Assembly (NCBI GenBank): GCA_951800155.1
Contig: CATOJL010000009.1
Location: 1 to 19,299, forward strand
From: an uncultured Bacilli bacterium
Lineage (GTDB): Bacteria; Bacillota_I; Bacilli_A; RF39; UBA660
Length of the DNA stretch: 19,299 bases
Direction: 5' to 3'
The notes beneath the pieces were generated by a model that saw nothing but the letters and a program-made list of their open reading frames with translations, searched no databases and was not told where the DNA came from. Shown piece after piece: positions 1 to 8,492 of this stretch. The translations under genes and the position numbers were made by a program. The first letter of the stretch is position 1, and every line of letters begins with the position of its first letter.

Positions 1-2
1 TT

Positions 3-890
3 CCTTATTCTTTTGTTTTCAATTTATATTTTGTTAGTTGTTTTTGTGTTATCTATTATAAAGAATATAGAAATATTTCTTTATTTGTTGCAGAAAATAA
101 AGTTTTATTGAATGAAAAAATAGAGAAAGAATATAAATGGAATGCAATAAAAAAAGAAAGGGAAGCATTAGAAAATACAAGTAGAGAACTTGATCATACC
201 CTTGATGAATTAAATAGAAATAAGAACGCTTTAAATAAAGAAATAGTAGACTTAAAAGAAACATACCAGACTTTGTATAATCAATTACAAAATACGATTT
301 TATATCAGATAAAAAATTTTCCTACCTTTGATCAAAGAGAAAATTATCCAAATGGTTGTGAAGCGATTTCTCTTTATTTACTTTTAAAATACCATGAAAT
401 AAATGTAGAACCAGATGACATTGTTGCTAGACTAAGAAAAGGGGATTCGCCTTATACTTTAAATGGTGTGAAATATGGAGCAGATCCAGAAATTGAATTT
501 GTTGAGGATCCGAAAAGTAAAAGTGGGTATGGTGTTTTTGAAGATCCCATAATACAGGTTGCCAATCAATTTAAAGATGGTATCCAAAAAGCTACAGGAA
601 AAACGTTAGATGAAGTACTTGAGATTGTAAAAAGTGGAAAGCCAGTACAAGTATGGGCAACTTCCTATCAAAAGACCCCAATAAAATGTAATACTTGGAT
701 AAGTACAAGTGATTCTTCTAAAAAAAATATTACTTGGTATTGTAATTTTCATAGTTTAGTGATCATTGGCTCTACGCAAAGTAAAGTACTTGTTTCAGAT
801 CCACTAACAGGAACTATTGTATATTATGATAAGAAACCATTTGAATATGCTTATGAATTTTACGGAAGAAGAGCAATTTATTATGAATAA
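3..890 (+). CDS. C39-like cysteine peptidase (YvpB-type), 5' end open at window edge
   Basis: The C-terminal half reads as a papain-fold peptidase of the C39_2/YvpB type, which is normally extracytoplasmic. Counting from the TTG at 108, the visible triad is Cys84 in NGCEA, His215 in FHSLVIIG and Asp231 in SDPLTG. A charged coiled coil of about 65 residues (EKIEKEYKWNAIKKE and onward) precedes it. The frame stays open to the window start with no ATG, and codons 12-60 encode a hydrophobic stretch that could be a membrane anchor, so the true start probably lies upstream. TTG 108 is only the first possible start and has no good ribosome site. The next small ORF follows immediately. Substrate is unknown. 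I am sure of the peptidase fold and unsure of the N-terminus. Confidence 0.72.
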   Translation, partial: PYSFVFNLYFVSCFCVIYYKEYRNISLFVAENKVLLNEKIEKEYKWNAIKKEREALENTSRELDHTLDELNRNKNALNKEIVDLKETYQTLYNQLQNTILYQIKNFPTFDQRENYPNGCEAISLYLLLKYHEINVEPDDIVARLRKGDSPYTLNGVKYGADPEIEFVEDPKSKSGYGVFEDPIIQVANQFKDGIQKATGKTLDEVLEIVKSGKPVQVWATSYQKTPIKCNTWISTSDSSKKNITWYCNFHSLVIIGSTQSKVLVSDPLTGTIVYYDKKPFEYAYEFYGRRAIYYE

Positions 891-899
891 GAAAAAAAG

Positions 900-1190
900 A
901 TGGCACTACCTACTACAAGTTTTATTTCTTTCTCTAGTGAGATAAATAGACAGCATAGGGAAACTATAAAATTAGAAAATGAAAGTTTAAAAGAGCAGAT
1001 TCAAGAGTTAGAATTGGAATTAAAAGAAGAAAAGGAAGAGAGTACAAGTGGATTATCAAAACCTATTTCTTATATAAAAGAAGAATTAAATGAAAAAGAA
1101 AAACAAATGAAAAAACTCGAAAATGAAATAAAAGATTTGGAAGAGATGAAATCAAAATGGAATAGACAGATAGCAGAGTTAGAAAAATAA
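900..1190 (+). CDS. Small coiled-coil protein, unknown function; start uncertain
   Basis: This 96-residue ORF is almost wholly a charged heptad-rich coiled coil (KLENESLKEQIQELELE and a second segment after a Ser/Gly/Pro break near residue 50). I recognise no family. The ATG at 900 has only a poor ribosome site. A better-looking start is the ATG at 883, which overlaps the stop of the peptidase gene and follows GGAAGAAGAG. It opens a lysine-rich, then hydrophobic leader (MNKKKRWHYLLQVLFLSLV) but stops at 943-945 in the other frame. The gene may therefore be a membrane-anchored coiled coil broken by a small indel. It is probably cotranscribed with the peptidase gene. Confidence 0.5.
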   Translation: MALPTTSFISFSSEINRQHRETIKLENESLKEQIQELELELKEEKEESTSGLSKPISYIKEELNEKEKQMKKLENEIKDLEEMKSKWNRQIAELEK

Positions 1191-1318
1191 TTTTGAATTA
1201 ATTCCTTGTCTTTCTATTCAAAAAACGAATTATTTTCTTTTTCATGGGATAAACTTCAAAAAAACGTGAAAAATAGGTGAAAATTGGTAAAAATTGTGTA
1301 TTTATGGGGAAAAAAAGC

Positions 1319-1347
1319 TTTCTATTTAAAAAAAACTTTGCTATACT
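1319..1347 (+). promoter_or_regulatory. Promoter for the YfcC-like carrier
   Basis: An extended -10, TGC-TATACT, lies at 1339-1347. A weak -35 (TTTCTA, 1319-1324) sits 17 bases upstream. Three A-tract units (GTGAAAAAT, GGTGAAAAT, GGTAAAAAT) spaced about 10-11 bases apart lie just upstream at 1266-1294. The gene's GGAGG is at 1354-1358. Confidence 0.55.
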
Positions 1348-1367
1348 TGTATTGGAGGTTATAAGGT

Positions 1368-2816
1368 ATGAAAAAACACAATTTATTAAAAGCAATCGGA
1401 ATCTTATTTTTGTTTTATGTTGTACTAACTTGGATTATACCAGGGGGCACTTTCTCAAGTGGTACTTTTACAAAAGGGTCAACAGTACCACTTGGATTTG
1501 GAGATTTGTTTTTATATCCAATCGCAACATCTGTGCATCAAATGTTTGTTCTTAGTGCCTTAGTTGTTCTTGCAATTGGAGGACTATATGGAGTATTAAA
1601 TAAAACAGGTATTCTTGCAAGCATGGTAGGAGGACTTTCTAAGAAGTTCAAAGGAAAAGAACTTTTATTTATCGCTTTCACAACTGTTTTTTATGCGTTA
1701 GCATCAACTGGACTTAATTTAAGTTTACCACTTTTCCTAATTATTCCATTTTCTGTTGCAGTTTTAAGAACATTAAATTTTAGTAAAATAAAAACTTTTT
1801 TAGCAACATTTGGAGCAATCATTGTAGGTGGTATGACATCTTTTGTTGGTTACAATATGGATGGCTATGATTATATAAATTATTTCCTAGGCGTTGAAAT
1901 TAAATCAACAATTGTTTACTCTATCATTCTATTTGTTTTGACACTTGCTATTTTATTGGTTTTTGTTTTAATAGGAAACAAAAAAGACATGAAGATAGAA
2001 AAGACAAAGAAAGGTTCTAAAAAGGACAAAGAAGAAGAAACAAAGGAAGAGAATGTTATTCCATTATATGATAAGGATAGCAAAGTTAGCAAAAAGCCTA
2101 CAGTAGGAGTGATTCTATTTGTCATTGCTATTTTGATTACTTTTGTATCTATGTTCAATTGGAGTGCGCTTGGTATTGATCTTTTTGATACGATCTATAC
2201 AAAGATTACAACGGTTACTATTAATGACTTTGCCATTTTCCAAAAATTACTAGGTTCTATTTCTGCCTTTGGTTATTGGGGAAATTATGAATTAATTATG
2301 TTAGTTGTACTTACAGCAATAACGATTGCATGTGTTTATAAAGTAAGTGCGAAAGAGGCAATGGATGCATTTATTGCTGGTGCAAAGAAAATGCTTCCAG
2401 TGGCTATTGTAGTAATATTCGCTAATTTATTGCTTTATACAATAAATAGTACAGAAACGCCATTCTTTCAAACGATTGTAAATACATTGATTGGTGGAGC
2501 ATCTAAATTTAATTATTTTGCTGTTGCAGGAGTGAGTGCGATAGGTTCTATTTTCTATAGTTCTTATCCATACTTGTTATTCTCAGTTTATGATCCAATT
2601 ACAAATACAATGGCTAGTGATGCCAATATCATTTCTATTACAATTCAGGCAATTTATGGTATTGTATCTTTAATTGTTCCAACGTCTGTTATGTTAGTAT
2701 TAGGGTTACAATACTTAGACATTTCATACAAGGAATGGTTGAAATACATTTGGAAAGTTATTCTTGCTTTATTAGTAGTTGTTACGATTGCTATACTAAT
2801 AATGTCTATTATATAA
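1368..2816 (+). CDS. YfcC/DcuC-like multi-pass carrier
   Basis: The 482-residue product has about 11-12 hydrophobic segments. Its N-terminal VLTWIIPGGTF closely resembles the LTWIIPAG signature of the YfcC/C4-dicarboxylate (DcuC) carrier superfamily, whose members move amino acids, peptides or dicarboxylates by ion coupling. The substrate cannot be read from the sequence. A lysine/glutamate-rich cytoplasmic loop at about residues 203-240 splits the protein into two halves, as in that superfamily. GGAGG at 1354-1358, nine bases before the ATG, fixes the start. The gene is monocistronic, with its own extended -10 promoter and a terminator directly behind it. An arginine/ornithine-type antiporter role is possible but not shown. 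Confidence 0.68.
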   Translation: MKKHNLLKAIGILFLFYVVLTWIIPGGTFSSGTFTKGSTVPLGFGDLFLYPIATSVHQMFVLSALVVLAIGGLYGVLNKTGILASMVGGLSKKFKGKELLFIAFTTVFYALASTGLNLSLPLFLIIPFSVAVLRTLNFSKIKTFLATFGAIIVGGMTSFVGYNMDGYDYINYFLGVEIKSTIVYSIILFVLTLAILLVFVLIGNKKDMKIEKTKKGSKKDKEEETKEENVIPLYDKDSKVSKKPTVGVILFVIAILITFVSMFNWSALGIDLFDTIYTKITTVTINDFAIFQKLLGSISAFGYWGNYELIMLVVLTAITIACVYKVSAKEAMDAFIAGAKKMLPVAIVVIFANLLLYTINSTETPFFQTIVNTLIGGASKFNYFAVAGVSAIGSIFYSSYPYLLFSVYDPITNTMASDANIISITIQAIYGIVSLIVPTSVMLVLGLQYLDISYKEWLKYIWKVILALLVVVTIAILIMSII

Positions 2817-2822
2817 TCTAGG

Positions 2823-2849
2823 AAGGTTTAGAAAAATCTAAACTTTTTT
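2823..2849 (+). terminator. Intrinsic terminator after the YfcC-like gene
   Basis: The stem GTTTAGA/TCTAAAC closes an AAAA loop and is extended by AAG/TTT. A run of T follows directly. Confidence 0.85.
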
Positions 2850-2864
2850 AGTGCTTTTCAGGTG

Positions 2865-2893
2865 TTGCATTTTTAAGTTAATTTTATTATAAT
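2865..2893 (+). promoter_or_regulatory. Promoter of the 609-aa gene/prfB operon
   Basis: TTGCAT at 2865-2870 and a perfect TATAAT at 2888-2893 are separated by 17 bases. They lie immediately behind the terminator of the previous gene and 23 bases before the ATG at 2917. Confidence 0.85.
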
Positions 2894-2916
2894 TTTATAA
2901 GAGAAGAGGTTTGAAA

Positions 2917-4746
2917 ATGGACAATTCCTATGAATTAACCCTTGCTTTTGCTATTGTTTCTAATTCATTAGATGCATATATGAAAAATAGGAATAAAAAT
3001 AGTAAACCTATTTTAGTTTCTGTAACTCGTATGGGTTATTTATTTATACAATGGTTATATGAAAATAGGGAGCAATTTGAGAAAAGGAAAGTTTTAGAAG
3101 AGATAGATATTTACAGTAGTAAATATGTTGATCTTATCTTTGATGAAAAAGACATATTTGCATCAAGAGATCTTATTTTATGGGATGTAGTGTATGATAA
3201 GGTGGATGTTTTATTCCAATACTATGTTCTTTTTCGTAAATGGGAGATAGGGGATCAAATTACACCTATGTCTTATAGGTATCTTTTTAGTTCTTTAAAT
3301 GAAGAAAGTTTTTATAGACAAACGCAATATAAAGATTTTAAAGAAATTTATAGTAGTATGTTTGGAAACTTAGATACGATTGATGAGAAGACACATGAAC
3401 AGTATAGAAAAGACTTTTATGAAGAGGTAAATAAACATCCAAGGCATTGTATTTCTATCTCTGATGCGGGTTCCCTATGCATTCGTTTACAAAATAATAT
3501 AGAAAAGTGGTTCTATCCCACTTTATTTGAATACCCCCTTTTAAAAAGTACAGAATCACAAAATAAATTTATTCAGATTTCTAAAGAAGTATGGGAGCAA
3601 TTAACTAGAGAAGAAATTACATGGAAATTTGTTCAAAATAGAGATAATGATGAGAAGAATATAGCTTGCTCTGCCTCGTTTTTCTTTCCTCCATCTGCAA
3701 TTCAAAATCATTTACCTATGGAGTTAATCAGCCTATGTGGAGTGAAAGTAAAGTATGAAGAGCATGTAGATACAGTAACTCTATTATTAACTCCTTTTCT
3801 ATCATTAAAATCAATGACGTATCGGAATATCGTTCACTGTTTTCATGAGTTGTATAAAGATATAGATAATAAAGATGAAAAAATGTTTGCGGTGTTTCTT
3901 GATGAGGAAAAGGTCGAACAAGCATTGTTTAAAAAAGGATTACTAGAAGGATCCACCTTTTTTAAGGCCCTCTATCAACGATTAGAGTATTATTTTAGCT
4001 ATTATGTGGGTGTGCAGTTTCAGGAGTATTTAAAAACTTATGGAGTATCCGTTCAGTATGATTGGACATGGATGAAACAGAATATGCCACAGAAAATTCT
4101 ACAGGATAGTAAGGCATTACAAAATCTTAGTATAGAACAGATGGAAGAGAGAATGCATTCTATACATATAGAGCCATGTTATTTAGACGAGGTAGAAAAA
4201 ACGGAAGAAAGAATAAAAGAAAAAGAAATGCTTTCTTATATGCGCTATTTATTTGCTACCTTTTTCTATGACAATAAAAGTGTTATGTTAGAACAATTAG
4301 AACAAAGATTACTGGCAAGTGATTGTTATCATCAAGAGAGATTCATGGAAAATGTATTACTTCTTTTGGAGGAAAATCGTTTAGATAGTTGTTTAAAAGA
4401 TAATAGAGAGGAATATAGAATAGAAAAAGAACTTTTGGCTTGTCAAAATAGTCAATTATTAAGAGATATAGCTTCTTTTATGTTTCCCTATATTTATGCC
4501 TTTTATGAGGAGAGAACTTTAGAGGAATATGAACGTTTTATTTTTAGATTGCATTCTTATTTCTATAGAAAACGTTATTTTGACATTTACAGTGATATTT
4601 TGTTTAGATTGTATGCTTCTTATTTTGGGGAAGGAGATGTAAAGAAAAAAATAGAATATAACTTTTTTCAAGTACGAGATTATTTAGAAGGAGAGAATAG
4701 AGAACAACAAAAAGTATTTGAACTTGTGCAGGATTGGAAATTATGA
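2917..4746 (+). CDS. Unrecognised 609-residue cytoplasmic protein, possible PRTase-like N-terminus
   Basis: I do not recognise this family. The product has no signal peptide or membrane segment and is rich in Tyr, Phe and Glu. The N-terminal 120 residues have a rhythm like a type I phosphoribosyltransferase fold: a strand plus loop at SKPILVSVTRMGYLF and a later acidic strand at SRDLILWDVVYDKVD followed by a helix. The usual DDxxTG signature is absent, so this is only inference. The middle contains an FFFPPSAI segment and the C-terminal third is helical. ATG 2917 is preferred to the in-frame TTG 2911 because AGAGAAGAGG at 2900-2909 is seven bases from the ATG. It ends in TGA, 16 bases before prfB, and shares that gene's promoter, so it is probably cotranscribed. 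Confidence 0.7.
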   Translation: MDNSYELTLAFAIVSNSLDAYMKNRNKNSKPILVSVTRMGYLFIQWLYENREQFEKRKVLEEIDIYSSKYVDLIFDEKDIFASRDLILWDVVYDKVDVLFQYYVLFRKWEIGDQITPMSYRYLFSSLNEESFYRQTQYKDFKEIYSSMFGNLDTIDEKTHEQYRKDFYEEVNKHPRHCISISDAGSLCIRLQNNIEKWFYPTLFEYPLLKSTESQNKFIQISKEVWEQLTREEITWKFVQNRDNDEKNIACSASFFFPPSAIQNHLPMELISLCGVKVKYEEHVDTVTLLLTPFLSLKSMTYRNIVHCFHELYKDIDNKDEKMFAVFLDEEKVEQALFKKGLLEGSTFFKALYQRLEYYFSYYVGVQFQEYLKTYGVSVQYDWTWMKQNMPQKILQDSKALQNLSIEQMEERMHSIHIEPCYLDEVEKTEERIKEKEMLSYMRYLFATFFYDNKSVMLEQLEQRLLASDCYHQERFMENVLLLLEENRLDSCLKDNREEYRIEKELLACQNSQLLRDIASFMFPYIYAFYEERTLEEYERFIFRLHSYFYRKRYFDIYSDILFRLYASYFGEGDVKKKIEYNFFQVRDYLEGENREQQKVFELVQDWKL

Positions 4747-4762
4747 TAAATGAGGAGGATTT

Positions 4763-5870
4763 ATGGAATTAAGTGATTTATACGTACAATATATACAATT
4801 AGAAGAAAAAGTAGAAAAATTATGGAGGTCACTTTGACCCGGAAAAAACAAAGAGAAGAATAGATGAATTAGAGAAAATTATGCAAGAACCTAATTTCTG
4901 GGATGATAAGAAAAAAAGGGAAGAAGTCATAAAAGAGTGTAATCTTTTAAAAACTTCTTATCAAGAAACGAAACAAGTTTATGATAAAATTAAGTCTAAT
5001 TTAGAAACTATTTCCTTACTAAAAGAAGAAAAGGAAGAAGAGTTAAAAAGAATAGTCGAGGAGGAATTGGAAGGTATAAGCGTATCTTTGGATCATTTAG
5101 AGATAAAACTCCTTTTAAATGGACCATATGATGCAACAGATGCTATTTTAGAGTTACATGCAGGTGCTGGTGGAACAGAGGCATGTGACTGGGCGCTTAT
5201 GTTAAAGAGAATGTATGTAAGATGGTGTGAGAAAAAAGGATTTCAATGGACAGAGCTTGATACACAAGAAGGAGAAGAAGCGGGCATTAAGAGTAGTTCT
5301 CTTTTGATAACAGGTGCTTATGCTTATGGATATTTAAAGTGTGAGAAAGGGGTTCACCGACTTGTTCGTATTTCCCCTTTTGATGCAGGAGCAAGAAGAC
5401 ATACTTCTTTTGCTTCCGTTACAGTGACGCCCAAATTAGATCAGGAAACTTTATCAGTAGAGATAAAGGATACAGACATTCGTATTGATGTGTATCGAAG
5501 TAGTGGAAAAGGGGGACAAGGTGTCAATACAACGGATTCGGCCGTTCGTATTACCCATTTGCCAACGAAAATTGTTGTGACTTGTCAAAATGAGAGAAGT
5601 CAAATCCAAAATAAAGAAACAGCAATGCAACTTTTAAAGAGTAAACTTTATTTATTAGAAGAAGAAAAAAGGAGTAAAGAAATGTCTGTAATTCAAGGAG
5701 AAAATGATGCTATTAATTTTGGTTCACAAATTAGAAGCTATGTCATGCATCCTTATTCTATGGTAAAGGATAACCGAACAGGAACCGAAACAAGTGATGT
5801 AAGGGGAGTTATGGATGGAGATTTAGATGCATTCATTCATGATAATTTAAGGAGGAAAGATCATGTTTAA
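4763..5870 (+). CDS. prfB: Peptide chain release factor 2 (programmed +1 frameshift)
   Basis: RF2 recognises UGA and UAA stop codons and triggers peptide release on the ribosome. Frame one runs from ATG 4763 (GAGGAGG at 4752-4758) for 24 codons to CTT, then an in-frame TGA at 4835-4837. Skipping T4835 continues as DPEKTKRRIDELEK, a typical RF2 continuation, giving 368 residues in all, close to the usual 366. The catalytic GGQ falls at residues 250-252 and the stop-codon-recognising SPF at 204-206, both almost exactly as in E. coli RF2. The shift is autoregulatory: low RF2 leaves UGA unread and favours shifting. The gene overlaps the YitT-family start by eight bases. Gene callers that ignore the shift would start it wrongly at ATG 4881. 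Confidence 0.97.
4824..4838 (+). promoter_or_regulatory. prfB: prfB programmed +1 frameshift site
   Basis: An internal Shine-Dalgarno-like GGAGG (4824-4828) lies three bases before the slippery CTT-TGA-C (4832-4838). This is the same order and spacing as the E. coli prfB site. Confidence 0.96.
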
Positions 5871-6762
5871 AAAGAAAATGAAATTTGATGATACATTACT
5901 TCGAACTATTTTATCAAAAAAGCTTTTCTCACGTTATTTGCAATTTTTTATTGGTTGCTTACTTTTAGCAACAGCATTTAATCTCTTTTTCTTACCACAT
6001 AATATTGTATATGGGGGCGTATCAGGAATTTCTATCATTACAAAAGAAGTGTTTCATCTAAACCCATCCACTGTGATTTTAGTTCTTTCAGTTTTACTAT
6101 TAATTGTGAGTTATTTCGCACTTGGTGCTGAAAAGACGAAAGGCTCTCTCGTTGGGTCTATTCTGTTTCCTATTTGTGTAGAACTAACAGCGAATATAGG
6201 AACATGCATTCATTTTGAGGCAGATGATCTTCTTTTAAGTGTCATCTTTGGAGCTGTGATTGCTGGAATTGGATCGGGTATGAATTTTAAATCTGGATTT
6301 ACAACAGGAGGAACAGATATTGTTAACCAAATTGTATCAAAATATGCCCATATATCAATTGGAAAATCTATGCTAGTAAGTGATGGTTTAATCGTTTTAG
6401 CATCCGGGTTCTTCTTAGGTGAGGGAAATTTCTTTGCCTTTGAGAATGTAATGTATGCGATTATGGTTCTTTATATTATTAGTTTAATGTCTGACAAAGT
6501 TATGCTAGGAATTAGTCAATCAAAGTGCTTTTATATTGTGACAGATTGTGAAGCAGAAATGAAGAATTTTTTGATTCATTATTTGGAACATGGGCTAACT
6601 ATTTTAGAAGGACGAGGAGGTTACACCGGAAATAAACAAAAGGTAATTATGTGTATTGTTCCTACAAAAGAATATTTTGTTGTCAAAGAAGCAATTCATA
6701 CAATTGATAAAAATGCCTTCTTTGTCGTGGTAGATTCTTATGAGTCTTCTGGTGGACAATAA
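5863..6762 (+). CDS. YitT family membrane protein (DUF161 + DUF2179)
   Basis: The 299-residue protein begins with a short basic cytoplasmic stretch and then about five to six membrane segments. FNLFFLPHNIVYGGVSGIS is characteristic of the YitT/DUF161 family, and the repeated GG-rich segment (FTTGGTDIVNQIV) supports it. The soluble C-terminal domain, about residues 215-299 (GLTILEGRGGYTGNKQK), matches DUF2179. The molecular role of this family is not settled. AAGGAGG at 5849-5855, inside the prfB coding region, is seven bases from the ATG, and the start overlaps the prfB stop, so the two are translationally coupled. Its last codons carry the -35 element of the ftsEX promoter. Confidence 0.9.
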   Translation: MFKKKMKFDDTLLRTILSKKLFSRYLQFFIGCLLLATAFNLFFLPHNIVYGGVSGISIITKEVFHLNPSTVILVLSVLLLIVSYFALGAEKTKGSLVGSILFPICVELTANIGTCIHFEADDLLLSVIFGAVIAGIGSGMNFKSGFTTGGTDIVNQIVSKYAHISIGKSMLVSDGLIVLASGFFLGEGNFFAFENVMYAIMVLYIISLMSDKVMLGISQSKCFYIVTDCEAEMKNFLIHYLEHGLTILEGRGGYTGNKQKVIMCIVPTKEYFVVKEAIHTIDKNAFFVVVDSYESSGGQ

Positions 6763-6781
6763 AGAAAAAGTTTGTTATAAT
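6753..6781 (+). promoter_or_regulatory. Strong promoter for ftsEX
   Basis: TGGACA (6753-6758) and TATAAT (6776-6781) are 17 bases apart, and TG at 6773-6774 makes an extended -10. The -35 sits inside the last codons of the YitT-family gene, so ftsEX can be expressed apart from prfB. Confidence 0.85.
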
Positions 6782-6803
6782 AAAGAATAGAGAGGATGAC
6801 GTT

Positions 6804-7508
6804 ATGGCCTTAATAGAATGTATCGGCGTTCGAAAACGCTTTAAGACAGGTGTAGTTGCCATTCATAATTTAGATTTAACAATTGATAAGGGAGAGTTTG
6901 TATTTATCATTGGTTCAACTGGGTGTGGGAAATCAACATTAGTGAATATGTTGTATCGTAAAGAACGTCCAACGGAGGGAAAAATCTACATTGGTGGTTT
7001 GGATGTAAGTAAGTTAAGAAACAATAAAGTATATAAACTTAGAAGAAAAATAGGTGTTGTATTTCAAGATTATAAACTTTTGAGTCGTTTGAATGTTTAT
7101 GAAAATGTTGCATTTACACTTGAAGTACTCGGATTGCCTAAGGATGAAATTCATACAAAAGTATTAAAGGTATTAGAGCTTGTAGGTTTAAAAGGAAGAG
7201 CCAAAAATTATCCTCATGAACTATCTGGTGGAGAACAGCAAAGAGTTGCTATTGCTAGAAGTATTGTGAATGGACCTCGTATTTTAATCTGTGATGAACC
7301 GACTGGAAATCTAGATCCAAAAACGAGTGATGAAATTATGGAAGTTTTAGAAGAAATCAATCGTTTGGGAACAACTATTATTATGGTTACTCATGATATT
7401 GATATTGTAAGAAAATTGAAAAAGCGAACAATTCAATTAGATAATGGTAGAATTTTAAGAGATTATGCGAAAGGAACATATGGGAATGAAAGCAATAAGA
7501 ATTCTTAG
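6804..7508 (+). CDS. ftsE: Cell division ATP-binding protein FtsE
   Basis: FtsE is the ATPase of the FtsEX complex, which controls peptidoglycan hydrolases at the division site rather than transporting a solute. The 234 residues contain every ABC ATPase motif: Walker A GSTGCGKST at 37-45, Q-loop Gln88, signature LSGGEQQR at 140-147, Walker B ILICDEP at 160-166 and H-loop His197 in MVTHD. Length is typical for FtsE (about 228). AGAGG at 6791-6795 precedes the ATG by eight bases. It overlaps ftsX, the usual arrangement. The pair lies downstream of prfB, as also seen in other Bacillota. Confidence 0.96.
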   Translation: MALIECIGVRKRFKTGVVAIHNLDLTIDKGEFVFIIGSTGCGKSTLVNMLYRKERPTEGKIYIGGLDVSKLRNNKVYKLRRKIGVVFQDYKLLSRLNVYENVAFTLEVLGLPKDEIHTKVLKVLELVGLKGRAKNYPHELSGGEQQRVAIARSIVNGPRILICDEPTGNLDPKTSDEIMEVLEEINRLGTTIIMVTHDIDIVRKLKKRTIQLDNGRILRDYAKGTYGNESNKNS

Positions 7509-8385
7509 TCGAAATATAAGAGATGCCTTTAAAAGTGTTTTTAGAAATTTTTCTTTATCACTCGCATCAATTACTTGTATTACCATTACCTTAATTGTCG
7601 TTTCTCTATCTTTAATTTTGACATTTAATGTGAATAATTTTACAGATAAGGTAGAGAAAAATGCAACTATTGTTGTCTTTTTAGAAAACAAAATAAAAGA
7701 TGAAGAAAAAGATCAATTAAGAAGCGCGATTGAAAAAATACAAAATGTAGACACCATTTCTTATGAATCAAAAAGTGAAATTCAAGAAAAGATGATGAAT
7801 GATTCTGAAACATATAAAAATATTATGAGCGGTTGGACTGAAGAAGAAAATCCTCTACAAGATACTTATTTATTAAAAGTGAAAAATGTGGATTTAATTG
7901 GAGATACAGCGAAAGAAGTAGGCGCATTAGAAGGTGTTGGAACGGTTAAATATGGAGAAGGTATGATTGAACAGTTAGTATCCATTTTTGATTTAGTTAG
8001 ACAAGGAAGTTATATTGTAGTGATCGCTCTTGTGATTGTAACTGCATTTTTAATTGCCAATACGATTAAAATCACGATTTTCTCAAGAAGAAGAGAAATT
8101 GAAATTATGCGACTTGTGGGAGCTTCGAATATCAATATCAAAATTCCATTTGTATTTGAAGGTTTACTTTTAGGATTACTTGGTTCTATTCTTCCTATTT
8201 TGGTAACGACCTATGGATATACAGTCATTTATAATAAATTTGGAGGAAAGTTATTTTCGAATTTGATTGCTTTAATCGTACCACAACCTTTTATCTTTAA
8301 AATTTCAGGAGTTCTAGTTCTTATTGGAATTCTTGTAGGTATGTTTGGAAGTTTAAGGGCTGTGAAGAAATATTTGAAAGCATAA
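7486..8385 (+). CDS. ftsX: Cell division protein FtsX
   Basis: FtsX is the membrane partner of FtsE. The chosen start gives MKAIRILSRNIRDAFKSVFRN, typical of Gram-positive FtsX, then a first membrane helix (about residues 20-45). An extracytoplasmic domain of about 120 residues follows, thought in other species to contact hydrolases. Three C-terminal helices complete the FtsX/MacB fold, with REIEIMRLVGASNINI between the first two. ATG 7486 is preferred over in-frame ATGs at 7465 and 7480 because AAGGAA (7471-7476) is nine bases before it. It overlaps ftsE by 23 bases. A terminator follows directly. No hydrolase gene is visible nearby. Confidence 0.95.
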   Translation: MKAIRILSRNIRDAFKSVFRNFSLSLASITCITITLIVVSLSLILTFNVNNFTDKVEKNATIVVFLENKIKDEEKDQLRSAIEKIQNVDTISYESKSEIQEKMMNDSETYKNIMSGWTEEENPLQDTYLLKVKNVDLIGDTAKEVGALEGVGTVKYGEGMIEQLVSIFDLVRQGSYIVVIALVIVTAFLIANTIKITIFSRRREIEIMRLVGASNINIKIPFVFEGLLLGLLGSILPILVTTYGYTVIYNKFGGKLFSNLIALIVPQPFIFKISGVLVLIGILVGMFGSLRAVKKYLKA

Positions 8386-8409
8386 AGAGTGTAGGTTTAC
8401 ACTTTTTTT
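8384..8409 (+). terminator. Intrinsic terminator after ftsX
   Basis: AGTGTA/TACACT closes a GGTT loop and is followed by seven T. Flanking A and T runs lengthen the stem. Confidence 0.88.
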
Positions 8410-8438
8410 GTTTTATTGGAAAGTTATTTAAACAATTC

Positions 8439-8477
8439 TTGTATTTATGAAAAAAATTATGCTATCCTATAGATAGG
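8439..8477 (+). promoter_or_regulatory. Promoter with an overlapping palindrome
   Basis: An extended -10, TGC-TATCCT, at 8460-8468 has a weak -35 (TTGTAT, 8439-8444) 18 bases upstream. A perfect inverted repeat CCTAT-AG-ATAGG at 8466-8477 covers the end of the -10 and the likely transcription start, a classic operator position. No regulator gene is adjacent. Confidence 0.55.
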
Positions 8478-8492
8478 AAAGGTAGGAAAATT

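Noticed and set aside
49..264. Minus-strand hydrophobic ORF opposite the peptidase gene
   Set aside because: It is a shadow of the coiled-coil coding strand, rich in Leu/Phe/Tyr because the sense strand is A-rich, with no ribosome site.
1916..2158. Minus-strand ORF inside the carrier gene
   Set aside because: It is the complement of a well-supported coding region, with no separate promoter or ribosome site.
4763..4837. UGA read as Trp (mycoplasma code) in prfB
   Set aside because: The TGA sits in the exact RF2 recoding context, RF2 exists, Trp is TGG throughout and other genes end in TGA.
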